Below, piece after piece: positions 22,548 through 30,642 of a stretch of 30,649 bases of DNA (the stretch's first letter is position 1; each line of letters opens with the position of its first letter). A model generated the notes under the pieces. The model worked only from the letters and a program-made list of their open reading frames with translations, ran no database searches and was not told where the DNA came from. Position numbers and translations under genes: made by a program. The stretch covers positions 1 to 30,649 of the forward strand of contig UQLS01000021.1 in NCBI GenBank assembly GCA_900541915.1, given 5' to 3'. Source of the stretch: an uncultured Phascolarctobacterium sp. GTDB taxonomy: Bacteria > Bacillota > Negativicutes > Acidaminococcales > Acidaminococcaceae.

Positions 22548-23345
22548 ATGTCCCAAAATAAGAATGTTTTTGTTCCCGCCGATGATCTAAGCAAACTCTG
22601 GCGTGCCATTATTGAATTTGATATGCTGCAGCCCGGCGACCGAATCCTTATCGGACTCAGCGGCGGCAAGGATAGTATGTTTCTTACTGCAGCGCTCGCT
22701 GAAATAAAAAAATACTCGCCGATTCCCTTTGACTTGGCCTGCTACACGGTCAACGCCATGTTTGCTCCTGATTTTCCCCGTCAGCAGCTGGAAGATTTCT
22801 GCAACAGCTATGGCATTAAGCATTACAGCGACGATATCAACGTCATGGAAGCCTGGCAGCATAAAGGCAACAGCCCCTGCTTCACCTGCGCCTATTTCCG
22901 CAGAGCAGCAACTAACCGCCGCGCACTGGAACTCGGCTTTAATAAAGTTGCCCTGGCCCATCATCATGACGACGCAGTAGAAACCTTCTTCATGAATCTG
23001 TGTACATCAGGACAGCTGCGCACCTTTCTGCCAGTTACACCTCTCAGCCGTACCGGTCTTACCGTGCTGCGCCCACTGTTATATTACAGAGAAAGTGAAA
23101 TTCGTCAGCTGGTAAATAAGCTCAAGCTGCAGCCTTTAAAAAATCCTTGCCCTTACGATGGTCATACCACAAGACAAGACGTTAAAGAACATATTGCCGA
23201 CCTTGATAAACGCTATCCGGAAATCTACGAACACCTGGCAGCAGCCATGCGCTGCAGCGAAACGCAGGAACTGTGGCCGCAGAAGCTGAATCAGAAAGAA
23301 CTGGCGGGAAAATTCCGCGAATTCTGGAAGAAAAAGAAAAACTAA
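22548..23345 (+). CDS. TtcA-family PP-loop ATPase (tRNA 2-thiocytidine type)
   Basis: 265 residues. The PP-loop SGGKDS is at 38-43. C111 and C114 in CFTC and C201 in NPCPYDG occupy the positions of the three cysteines that bind the [4Fe-4S] cluster in TtcA. AHHHDDAVETFFMNL is the usual second signature. TtcA thiolates cytidine 32 in some tRNAs. Firmicutes carry several TtcA/TilS-like paralogues, so the exact tRNA target is uncertain. The ribosome site AAGGAG lies in the last codons of the preceding gene. A bidirectional terminator follows. Confidence 0.82.
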   Translation: MSQNKNVFVPADDLSKLWRAIIEFDMLQPGDRILIGLSGGKDSMFLTAALAEIKKYSPIPFDLACYTVNAMFAPDFPRQQLEDFCNSYGIKHYSDDINVMEAWQHKGNSPCFTCAYFRRAATNRRALELGFNKVALAHHHDDAVETFFMNLCTSGQLRTFLPVTPLSRTGLTVLRPLLYYRESEIRQLVNKLKLQPLKNPCPYDGHTTRQDVKEHIADLDKRYPEIYEHLAAAMRCSETQELWPQKLNQKELAGKFREFWKKKKN

Positions 23346-23373
23346 AATTATAATTTACAATTAAATAAAAGTA

Positions 23374-23408
23374 AAAGGGATGGTCTATAACCATCCCTTT
23401 ATTTTTTA
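23374..23408. terminator. Bidirectional terminator between TtcA-like gene and map
   Basis: AAAGGGATGGT (23374-23384) pairs with ACCATCCCTTT (23390-23400) around a 5-nt loop. ATTTTTTA follows on the plus strand, and an A/T-rich run follows on the minus strand. Confidence 0.85.
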
Positions 23409-24266
23409 ATATGTCAGTATTTCCGGACCGTCTTCCGTAATCAAAATGGTGTGTTCCCATTGCGCAGACAGGCTGCCGTCCTGAGTATAGACAGTCCAGT
23501 CATTAGCCGCATCGACAAATACATCCTTACGGCCTGCGTTAATCATGGGCTCGATAGTAAAGATCATACCCGGTACCAACAGCATACCGGTTTTTCTTTT
23601 GCCCACATGGCATACGAAAGGTTCTTCATGGAATTCTACGCCTACACCATGTCCGCCAAATTCTGTTACAACAGAATAACCATGCTTTTTGGCAAAAGCA
23701 GAAACTGCTGCACCGATATCACCTAAAAATCCCCACGGCTGCGCTGCTTCTATACCGCGTTTTAAGCATTCTTTAGTAATTTCCACCAAATCTTTGGCCT
23801 TTTTATCTACTTTACCAATCGTAAACATACGGGAGGCATCAGCATAATAACCGTTATAAATAGTAGAAACATCCACATTGACAATGTCGCCACTGCGCAG
23901 TACATCATGCGGACTGGGAATACCATGGCAAACCTGGTCATTTATAGAAGTGCAGACACTTTTCGGAAAACCACAGAAGCCCAGCGGAGCAGGTGTTGCA
24001 CCCTGGCTGACAGTATAATCATAAACAATTCTGTCTATTTCTTCTGTAGTCATACCGGTCTTGATTTTTTCTGCTACCAAATCAAGCACCGCTGTATTAA
24101 TATCACAAGCTTTACGGATACCGGCAATCTGTTCCGGCGTCTTAATCATATCTCTGTCAGGCACCTCACAGCCGCGTGCCTTAAATTCAGCAATTTTATC
24201 ATCAATATTTTTATGGCAGTCAGCGTAAGCTTTACCGCTGCCGCACCAGCACAATTCATGTTCCAT
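23406..24266 (-). CDS. map: Type I methionine aminopeptidase with N-terminal SEC-C motif
   Basis: 286 residues. It removes initiator methionine from nascent proteins. The catalytic domain covers about 40-286 and keeps all metal ligands: the aspartates of NVDVSTIYNGYYADASR, the histidine of FGGHGVG, and the glutamates of FTIEP and QWEHT. The first 18 residues carry a zinc-binding SEC-C motif (C6, C8, C17, H18 in CWCGSGKAYADCH) not found in the short E. coli enzyme. SEC-C occurs in SecA and helps with ribosome or protein contact, so ribosome docking is a reasonable inference. The ribosome site is AAGGAG. It is a single gene with its own promoter. Confidence 0.95.
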   Translation of the reverse strand: MEHELCWCGSGKAYADCHKNIDDKIAEFKARGCEVPDRDMIKTPEQIAGIRKACDINTAVLDLVAEKIKTGMTTEEIDRIVYDYTVSQGATPAPLGFCGFPKSVCTSINDQVCHGIPSPHDVLRSGDIVNVDVSTIYNGYYADASRMFTIGKVDKKAKDLVEITKECLKRGIEAAQPWGFLGDIGAAVSAFAKKHGYSVVTEFGGHGVGVEFHEEPFVCHVGKRKTGMLLVPGMIFTIEPMINAGRKDVFVDAANDWTVYTQDGSLSAQWEHTILITEDGPEILTY

Positions 24267-24302
24267 AATGAATCTCCTTCTCTGATATAATCTTAGTTTT
24301 AT

Positions 24303-24311
24303 ATTATATCA
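24303..24311 (-). promoter_or_regulatory. Extended -10 promoter of map
   Basis: TGATATAAT on the minus strand lies 36 bases before the map start codon. The -35 is not clear. Confidence 0.55.
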
Positions 24312-24338
24312 TACCCTTAACATTATGTATAAAAATTA

Positions 24339-24367
24339 TTGTTCACCTTTCTGCCTTATGGTAAAAT
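24339..24367 (+). promoter_or_regulatory. Promoter of the dedA-type gene
   Basis: TTGTTC (24339-24344), a 17-base spacer and TAAAAT (24362-24367), preceded by TGG, give both a -35 and an extended -10. Confidence 0.6.
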
Positions 24368-24408
24368 TACTCTATGTAAAAATTATCATACTAAGAGGAG
24401 AATAATTC

Positions 24409-25059
24409 ATGGAAGCCTATTTAATGCAGTTTATTGATTTAATTTTACATCTTGATAAGCACCTGCCCGAAATAATGGCTGCTTACGGACATTTTATCTA
24501 TCTCATTTTATTTATGGTTGTCTTTTGTGAAACCGGTCTGGTTGTTACCCCCTTTCTTCCCGGTGATTCCCTGCTCTTTGCCTGCGGCGCGCTGGCAGCT
24601 ACTGCCCCCGAAGGCATGGATGTAACCATTATCGCTGTAATCTTTCTCGTATCTTCTATTTTAGGTGATGCCTGCAATTACTTTATCGGCGAAAAATTTG
24701 GCGTAGCCATTATCAAATCAGAACGCGGCCTTATCAAACCGCAGCATGTACAAAAAGCAGCTGATTTTTATGCCCGTCATGGTCACAAAGCTATCTTTCT
24801 GGCACGTTTTGTTCCTATCGTCCGTACCTTTGCTCCCTTTGTAGCAGGTATCGGCAAAATGCACTATATGACTTTTGCTCATTATAATGTTATCGGCGCT
24901 GTCGTGTGGGTTACTTTATTCGTTGGTGCCGGTTATTTCTTCGGCAATATCCCAGTAGTAAAACACAATTTCCCGCTGGTAACATTGGGCATTGTTATTT
25001 TCTCCATTATGCCGCTGCTTTATGAAGTATTCGGCAAAAAATTACTTGGTAAAAAATAA
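24409..25059 (+). CDS. DedA-family membrane protein
   Basis: 216 residues of the SNARE-associated/DedA (VTT-like) family. ETGLVVTPFLPGDSLLFACGALA is the family signature near residue 41. GDACNYFIGEKFG and FLARFVPIVRTFAPFVAGIGKMHY are the second and third conserved blocks, with the essential arginines. DedA proteins work in inner-membrane lipid flipping (undecaprenyl phosphate or phosphatidylethanolamine) and membrane-potential maintenance. The ribosome site is AGAGGAG. It is 14 bases upstream of the aldolase-like gene, so probably co-transcribed. Confidence 0.9.
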   Translation: MEAYLMQFIDLILHLDKHLPEIMAAYGHFIYLILFMVVFCETGLVVTPFLPGDSLLFACGALAATAPEGMDVTIIAVIFLVSSILGDACNYFIGEKFGVAIIKSERGLIKPQHVQKAADFYARHGHKAIFLARFVPIVRTFAPFVAGIGKMHYMTFAHYNVIGAVVWVTLFVGAGYFFGNIPVVKHNFPLVTLGIVIFSIMPLLYEVFGKKLLGKK

Positions 25060-25073
25060 GGGAGTGTTAAATT

Positions 25074-26108
25074 ATGTATTATTTTAACAGCGATTACACA
25101 GAGGGCTGCCATCCTGATATCCTGGCAAAACTGGCTGCTACCAATATGGACCAGACAACCGGCTACGGTCTTGACCCCTATTGTGATGAAGCCAGAGACC
25201 TTATAAAAAAAGCCTTTGCCTGCCCGCAGGCTGATGTGCATTTCCTCGTAGGCGGCACTCAGACCAATCTTACTGTTATCTGTGCTGCCCTGCGCCCGCA
25301 TCAGGCTGTTTATGGTGCAGTACCCAGCCATATCAATACCCATGAAGCAGGCGCTATCGAACACGTGGGACACAGAGTACTGCCGCTACCTTCTGCTGAT
25401 GGTAAGCTTACTGCAGAGCAGATAGCAGAAGCATGGAAAAAATATGATACTGACCCCAGCCGTGAACACTGGGCACAGCCTAAAATGGTTTATATCTCCC
25501 AGCCTACAGAAATAGGCAGCATGTATTCTAAAAAGGAACTCTCCGAGCTGTACTCTGTTTGCCGTGCAGCAGGACTGTATCTCTTTATTGACGGTGCACG
25601 TCTTGGTTATGCTCTCGGCACTCCTGACAACGACCTTACCATGGCTGATATTGCTGCTAACTGCGATGTTTTCAGCATTGGCGGCACAAAATGCGGTCTG
25701 CTGTTTGGCGAAGCAGTCGTTATCCTCAATGACGAACTAAAACCGGACTTCCGCACTGTTGCTAAGCAAAATGGTGCTATCCTCGCTAAAGGCCGTCTTT
25801 TAGGCGTTCAGTTTGCTGAAGCTTTCCGCAATAATCTCTACACTGATATCTGCCAGAAAGGCACCATGCAGGCTCTGAAAATCAAACAAGCTTTAATTGA
25901 TTGTGGTTTCTCCTTTGTAACAGATTCTCCCACCAATCAGCAATTTGTCATTATGACCCCGCAGCAATATGAAAAACTGAGTCAGGATTTTGTTCTCAGC
26001 CTTATTGAATATCTGCCTGACGGCAATTATTCTGTGCGTATCTGCACCAGCTGGGCTACCTTGGACGCAGAAGTAGATAAACTTATTGAAGCTGTTAAAA
26101 CTTTATAA
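25074..26108 (+). CDS. Threonine aldolase-family PLP enzyme
   Basis: 344 residues of the beta-eliminating lyase/low-specificity threonine aldolase family (fold type I). The PLP Schiff-base lysine is K206 in SIGGTKCG, and the cofactor-ring aspartate lies in FIDGARLGYAL. The N-terminus FNSDYTEGCHPDIL and FLVGGTQTNL match family members. The likely reaction is cleavage of threonine or allo-threonine to glycine and acetaldehyde, but related proteins include other beta-lyases. GGGAG precedes the ATG. A terminator follows. Confidence 0.88.
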   Translation: MYYFNSDYTEGCHPDILAKLAATNMDQTTGYGLDPYCDEARDLIKKAFACPQADVHFLVGGTQTNLTVICAALRPHQAVYGAVPSHINTHEAGAIEHVGHRVLPLPSADGKLTAEQIAEAWKKYDTDPSREHWAQPKMVYISQPTEIGSMYSKKELSELYSVCRAAGLYLFIDGARLGYALGTPDNDLTMADIAANCDVFSIGGTKCGLLFGEAVVILNDELKPDFRTVAKQNGAILAKGRLLGVQFAEAFRNNLYTDICQKGTMQALKIKQALIDCGFSFVTDSPTNQQFVIMTPQQYEKLSQDFVLSLIEYLPDGNYSVRICTSWATLDAEVDKLIEAVKTL

Positions 26109-26118
26109 AACAAAACAA

Positions 26119-26150
26119 AAAAGCCGCTGCAATGCAGCGGCTTTTATTTT
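26119..26150. terminator. Bidirectional terminator between aldolase-like gene and tolC
   Basis: AAAAGCCGCTGC (26119-26130) pairs with GCAGCGGCTTTT (26134-26145) around AAT, with A and T tracts on each side. Confidence 0.9.
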
Positions 26151-26156
26151 TATCTT

Positions 26157-27632
26157 TTATTTTTTCACAGGTACGTTGCTTACTACAGGTTTATCAGCTT
26201 CAGCAGCTTTCTCTTCCTGAGCAGTACCATTTACTTCTGCAGAAGCCTGCTCCAATGCAGCTTCTTCAACCGTTACGGTATGCGGGAAAGCCATCGGCAC
26301 GCCGATTGCAGTTTCCAGAGAAGTCTTGGAAGTATTGTAATCATACAGAGACTGTACATAGTTATTCTGTGCATCAGTCAATGCTACCTGCGCATCCAGT
26401 ACGTCAGTATTGGTACCAACGCCTGCCATATAGCGTACCTGGGCAATATGATAATCTTCCTCAGCCTTGGCAACAGCTACTTCGGTAGTCTTAATGCGTT
26501 TTTCTGCTTCACGCAGATTTAAATATGTACTGCGTACTTCCAGCATAATGCTGTCAACAGCATCACGATAGGATTCCTCTGCCTTAGCTAAATCAGCTTC
26601 AGCACCATGAATCTTAGACAGGGTTACGCCAGTATCAAAGATATTCATGCTGACACCTACACCTACGCTCCAGTTGCCGTTTTCATCACCGGGCCAATTA
26701 GTGTCATTCCAGTTTTGGCTGGCACTGGCAGATACCTGCGGCATATATCCACTGCGCGCTACTTTTAAAGCGCCTTTAGCAGCTTCCACATTCTGACGTG
26801 CCTGCTCCAGATCAGGACGATGCTCGGCAGCATAATCGAGACAATATTTCATGTCATTGTCATACGGAGTATACTGCATACTGTCCTGCAGTTTAAGAGT
26901 AGTATCCATCGGCAAGCCAACAATCTTATTTAAGGTAGCTTCAGCAATATGGTAAGCATTTTCTGCCTGAATCAAAGTCTGCTGTGCGTCAGCCAGTTCA
27001 ACTTCACTGCGCAGCACGTCAACTTTGGCAACAACGCCAACATCATACTGAGCTTTAACATTTTTTAAATGCTCTTCCAGACGGTTAACGGACTCACGGC
27101 TCAGATTCTGCACATTATCTGCCTGCAGCATGCCATAATAGCTGTTGGTAACAGTTTCGCGCATATCGTTGTAAGCTTTCTGCTCGCCTACCAGATAATA
27201 TTTGTAATTGGCCTTAGCCTGGTCAATAGTACCGGATAATTTACCGCCAGTATAAATAGGAATGCTGGCAGAAATAGTGTTGGAATGATTATTTCCTATA
27301 CCTTTATTATAATATAGAACATTACTAGGATTATTAGGATCATATACAGGAACTACATTATCATCTTTACCACTTCTGGTAGTACTGTGCTGACCGGTAA
27401 TAGTAATACCTCTGCTCTGACGGGCTGCATTCAGATTTGCTCTGGCAGAATCTTTTTCATAGCCGGAAATCTTAATCGCAGGATTGGTATTAAAAGCCTT
27501 TTCCATTGCCTGCTGCAGGTTCAGCTCTACAACCTGCGGTGCAGCGTCCTCAGCAAAAGCAGCCTGACTGAACAGCAGCGCCATTGCCGCTGACAGCGCC
27601 AGAAAACGTTTGCTTAATTTATATCTGTTCAT
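26157..27632 (-). CDS. tolC: TolC-family outer membrane efflux protein
   Basis: 491 residues. A Sec signal ends at about SQAAFA (residue 27). Two OEP repeats follow, about 38-235 and 260-450, rich in long coiled-coil helices: NLNAARQSRG, VDVLRSEVELADAQQTLIQAE, TDVLDAQVALTDAQNNYVQSLYDYN. The Gly/Asn/Ser segments between them form the barrel strands. A low-complexity Ala/Glu tail ends it. TolC trimers form outer-membrane channels for efflux or type I secretion. A TTG at 27647 is in frame, but GGAGGT lies inside its first codons, so the ATG at 27632 is chosen. It follows mlaD and has its own promoter and an operator-like repeat. Confidence 0.92.
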   Translation of the reverse strand: MNRYKLSKRFLALSAAMALLFSQAAFAEDAAPQVVELNLQQAMEKAFNTNPAIKISGYEKDSARANLNAARQSRGITITGQHSTTRSGKDDNVVPVYDPNNPSNVLYYNKGIGNNHSNTISASIPIYTGGKLSGTIDQAKANYKYYLVGEQKAYNDMRETVTNSYYGMLQADNVQNLSRESVNRLEEHLKNVKAQYDVGVVAKVDVLRSEVELADAQQTLIQAENAYHIAEATLNKIVGLPMDTTLKLQDSMQYTPYDNDMKYCLDYAAEHRPDLEQARQNVEAAKGALKVARSGYMPQVSASASQNWNDTNWPGDENGNWSVGVGVSMNIFDTGVTLSKIHGAEADLAKAEESYRDAVDSIMLEVRSTYLNLREAEKRIKTTEVAVAKAEEDYHIAQVRYMAGVGTNTDVLDAQVALTDAQNNYVQSLYDYNTSKTSLETAIGVPMAFPHTVTVEEAALEQASAEVNGTAQEEKAAEADKPVVSNVPVKK

Positions 27633-27652
27633 ATAACTAACCTCCAATCGCG

Positions 27653-27668
27653 CTGACTAATCAGTCAG
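27653..27668. promoter_or_regulatory. Inverted-repeat operator in front of tolC
   Basis: CTGACT (27653-27658) and AGTCAG (27663-27668) form a 6-4-6 inverted repeat. It lies just downstream of the tolC -10, at about +3 to +18. The form resembles TetR/AcrR-family operators. Confidence 0.6.
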
Positions 27669-27677
27669 TATAACAAA

Positions 27678-27706
27678 ATTATATTTTTTTTGCAGAAAAA
27701 AGTCAA
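27678..27706 (-). promoter_or_regulatory. Consensus promoter of tolC
   Basis: On the minus strand TTGACT (27701-27706), exactly 17 bases, then TATAAT (27678-27683): nearly perfect sigma-70 consensus. It lies in the short space between the mlaD stop and the tolC start. Confidence 0.8.
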
Positions 27707-27713
27707 ATGGTTT

Positions 27714-28982
27714 TTAAAAATAACTGCGTATACCCATATAGGTATCACGTTTATTTCCCTTAATATCCATGCTTTCGCCGTAGATAGAGAAATTATCGTT
27801 AAGACGCAGCTCGCCGCCTACTCGCACCTTACTGTCATCAAAATCATACAGCTGGGAATACAGGCGGAAATCCTTGCCAAAATCATAGCTCAGGCCTACG
27901 CCAAACTCTCCCTGCATGGCACCCATGCTGAAAGCAGCGTTGCCCATATATTTACCGGCAATAAAATCAAATTTATTATCTTCACCGATATCATAACCGC
28001 CCATATAAACAAAACTGTCTTCTGACGGCTGGAGCTTTACACCCAAGTTGCTGCGCCAGTCGCTGCCTTTAGCGCTGCTGCCTACATCAGCCTGAATTTT
28101 AGCTTCGGAAACTGTGCCTAAAATCTTATTGGCACGGGCACTGGCTTCACGCGCATTGATAACCGTATCTTTCAGTGATTTTTCTACTTCCGGGTCGGTT
28201 GCCACATTTTCCAGCATGCCGACAATATTTTCTACCTTAGCACTGGTATCTGCCAGATTCTGCGCCATTCTTGCCACATTTTGCCCAGTAGCGCCATTAT
28301 TATCAATATTAGCCATGATACTTTCCATATGAGCAGCCACACCGTTCATACGCTTGCTCATCTCATTCATCTGTTTAATCATGACATTGATATCTTGCTG
28401 ATTAGCTACGGCAACATCTGCCATAACCTTGGTAAAGATATTCATGTTCTCGCTGATATCGCGCATGTTTTTAAAACCATCACGCATGGACTGCTGTACT
28501 TCTTTATCACCAAAAACGTTATTAAGTGCTTCGGCAATGTTTTCTACCTTGCTCATCAAGTCACCGGAAGAAGCAAAGAACTCTTCCATACCGCCGCCGG
28601 GAACACCTTTAATTTCACTGCCTTCTACAATATATCCCTGTCCAGGCTTCAGCGGAGGCAGTACATTAACGAATTTTTCACCCATAATGCCATCTGAACC
28701 AATAGTAAAGACTGCACCCTGGGGAATCTTGATATTATCATCTATTTCTGCCGTAACAGTAACACTGTTTGGCTCTACATCAATCTTCTTGACCGTACCC
28801 ACCTGTACACCGGCATAACGGACTATATGTCCGGGCATAAGGCCGCTGACCTGAGGATAATCTATCTGCAGCTCGTAGCCACTGCGGCCAAAGGTAAAAG
28901 CGCCCATAAAAGTAATGATACCGGCCAGTACTACCGCACCGCCTAAAGTAAAGGCGCCTACTTTTACTTCACTGCTGCCCAT
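27714..28982 (-). CDS. mlaD: MlaD-type MCE protein with C-terminal beta-barrel
   Basis: 422 residues, far longer than E. coli MlaD (about 180). An inner-membrane helix (about 8-30) precedes one MCE domain (about 36-120: YPQVSGLMPGHIVRYAGVQVG, GIMGEKFVNVLP). Residues 130-300 form a long helical, coiled-coil-like region rich in Asn/Met/Glu. From about 308 the sequence alternates polar and aromatic residues (SFVYMGGYDI, FRLYSQLYDF, FSIYGESMDI) and ends TYMGIRSYF with a terminal Phe, the mark of outer-membrane barrels. A one-piece inner-to-outer-membrane bridge was described for the Veillonella Mla system. The gene overlaps mlaF by 19 bases, and its ribosome site AAGGAGG lies in mlaF. Confidence 0.92.
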   Translation of the reverse strand: MGSSEVKVGAFTLGGAVVLAGIITFMGAFTFGRSGYELQIDYPQVSGLMPGHIVRYAGVQVGTVKKIDVEPNSVTVTAEIDDNIKIPQGAVFTIGSDGIMGEKFVNVLPPLKPGQGYIVEGSEIKGVPGGGMEEFFASSGDLMSKVENIAEALNNVFGDKEVQQSMRDGFKNMRDISENMNIFTKVMADVAVANQQDINVMIKQMNEMSKRMNGVAAHMESIMANIDNNGATGQNVARMAQNLADTSAKVENIVGMLENVATDPEVEKSLKDTVINAREASARANKILGTVSEAKIQADVGSSAKGSDWRSNLGVKLQPSEDSFVYMGGYDIGEDNKFDFIAGKYMGNAAFSMGAMQGEFGVGLSYDFGKDFRLYSQLYDFDDSKVRVGGELRLNDNFSIYGESMDIKGNKRDTYMGIRSYF

Positions 28983-29737
28983 TGTTGCTCCTCCTTCTTA
29001 AGCTCCTGCCCATTGATAAATGCCTGCACGACAGGATTACTGCTGTTCTTTATCTCTTCTACCGTACCTGTTGCCACAATCTTTCCTTCATGCAGCATGG
29101 CAATACGGTCTGCTGTATAAAATACCGACTCCATATCATGAGTTACTAAAAGTGACGTAACCCCCAGCTGCTGCTGCGTCTTGCGTATCAGCCTGCTGAT
29201 AGTCATAGTCATCACCGGATCAAGGCCGGAAGTCGGTTCATCATAAAATACTATTTTAGGCTGCATAGCCAGAGCCCTCGCCAAGCCTACACGCTTTTTC
29301 ATACCGCCGGAAAGTTCTGACGGCAGCATATTTTCAGTACCTGGCAAGCCAACCAGTTCCAGCAGCTCGCTTACCTTTTTAGTAATCTCTTCATCAGAAA
29401 GATTCGTATGCCTTCTTAAACCAAAAGCTACATTCTCGCCTACGGAAAGAAAGTCAAACAGCGCCGAATACTGAAAAACGACACCCATATGCGTCCGCAG
29501 TTTATCCCATTCATCCTCAGAATAACCGCTGGTTTCCTGACCGCCTATTACAACACTGCCGGAAGTAGGACGCAAAAGACCGGTAAGCACCTTCATTACC
29601 GTGCTCTTACCAGTACCGGACGGCCCGATAACCGCCAATGTTTCGCCTTCATAAATATCGAAGTCTATTTCATTCAGTACTACTTTTTCTCCGAAAGCAA
29701 TCTTCAATTTACGTACTTTAATTAAAGGCTCAGCCAT
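28964..29737 (-). CDS. mlaF: Mla ABC transporter ATP-binding protein
   Basis: 257 residues. Walker A is GPSGTGKST, the Q-loop region is VFQYSALFDFLSVGENV, the signature motif is LSGGMKKRVGLARAL and Walker B is IVFYDEPTSGLD. The H-loop is LLVTHDMESV. It energises phospholipid transfer by the MlaE permease. The SALFDFLSV segment and the context separate it from generic ABC ATPases. The ribosome site is AAGGAG. It lies between mlaE and mlaD, in the conserved order. Confidence 0.94.
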   Translation of the reverse strand: MAEPLIKVRKLKIAFGEKVVLNEIDFDIYEGETLAVIGPSGTGKSTVMKVLTGLLRPTSGSVVIGGQETSGYSEDEWDKLRTHMGVVFQYSALFDFLSVGENVAFGLRRHTNLSDEEITKKVSELLELVGLPGTENMLPSELSGGMKKRVGLARALAMQPKIVFYDEPTSGLDPVMTMTISRLIRKTQQQLGVTSLLVTHDMESVFYTADRIAMLHEGKIVATGTVEEIKNSSNPVVQAFINGQELKKEEQQWAAVK

Positions 29738-29749
29738 TATATTAGCTCC

Positions 29750-30520
29750 TTATACATAGAGGATGACGGACAGAAAATAATTGGTAATAAAAATCAGAAT
29801 AATGGACAAAACTACAGATTCAGTAGTGGCAAGGCCAACACCTTCCGCTCCGTTAGGCGCGTTAAGACCTTTATGGCAGCCGACAATAGCGATAATCGCA
29901 CCAAAGACAGCGCCTTTAATCATACCGCCAACCATATCGTAGGTTTCTGCCAGTGTTCTGATAGAATTTTCATAAGTGAAGGTACTGATGCCCGCATAAT
30001 AATGGGCAACCAGCCAGCCGCCAATATTGCCAATCATATTGGCAAAAACAATCAGCACCGGCATCATCAGTACAACGGCAATAAAACGCGGCACTACCAG
30101 ATAGCTTACCGGGTTAGCTGCCATAACTCTGAGCGCGTCAATCTGCTCCGTTACTTTCATCGTACCAATTTCCGCAGCTATAGCAGCGCCAATACGTCCT
30201 GCAACTACTACACCCGTAAGCACCGGCACCAGCTCACGCGCCATGGCAATAGCAACAATACCGCCGACAGAGGAAGCAGCACCGAAACGCACAAATTCTT
30301 TCGCCGTCTGCACGGAAAATACCATGCCCGTACATAGAATAGTCATCAAAACGATGGGTAAGGAATCAGCACCTAACAGCGCCATCTGCCGTAAGGTTTC
30401 TTTGGCATCGGCCTCTTTCAGCTTTTTGACAGTATCCATAAACAGCATGGTCATTCTGCCGGTATAAGCACAATAAAACAATATTCTTTTACCTAAGGAA
30501 GCACAGATATCTTTTAACAT
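29750..30520 (-). CDS. mlaE: Mla ABC transporter permease
   Basis: 256 residues, MlaE/YrbE permease family. An amphipathic N-terminal segment (to about 40) is followed by five membrane helices. Conserved motifs are GADSLPIVLMTILCTGMVFSVQ, RELVPVLTGVVVAGRIGAAIAAE, the EQIDALRVMAANPVSYLVVPR signature, and GLATTESVVLSIILIFITNYFL at the end. It forms the dimeric inner-membrane core of the Mla complex. It is the first gene of the operon, with GAGG before the ATG. No mlaA, mlaB or mlaC is present, consistent with the minimal MlaEFD set of diderm Firmicutes. Confidence 0.94.
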   Translation of the reverse strand: MLKDICASLGKRILFYCAYTGRMTMLFMDTVKKLKEADAKETLRQMALLGADSLPIVLMTILCTGMVFSVQTAKEFVRFGAASSVGGIVAIAMARELVPVLTGVVVAGRIGAAIAAEIGTMKVTEQIDALRVMAANPVSYLVVPRFIAVVLMMPVLIVFANMIGNIGGWLVAHYYAGISTFTYENSIRTLAETYDMVGGMIKGAVFGAIIAIVGCHKGLNAPNGAEGVGLATTESVVLSIILIFITNYFLSVILYV

Positions 30521-30550
30521 TTTTGTTCCTCTCGGGTATTCTTTGTTTTT

Positions 30551-30556
30551 AGTATA
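30551..30556 (-). promoter_or_regulatory. Possible -10 of the mla operon
   Basis: TATACT on the minus strand lies 30 bases before the mlaE start codon, within the only upstream space. No good -35 is visible. Confidence 0.35.
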
Positions 30557-30614
30557 CTACAAAATTATGTCATTTATTTGGCTAAATTATTTTTGGCTCT
30601 GTCACAACAAATGG

Positions 30615-30642
30615 TTGATTTTGACGAGAAATAGCGTATAAT
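30615..30642 (+). promoter_or_regulatory. Promoter reading out of the window
   Basis: TTGATT (30615-30620), a 16-base spacer and TATAAT (30637-30642) on the plus strand. It is divergent from mlaE and presumably drives a gene beyond the right edge. Confidence 0.5.
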
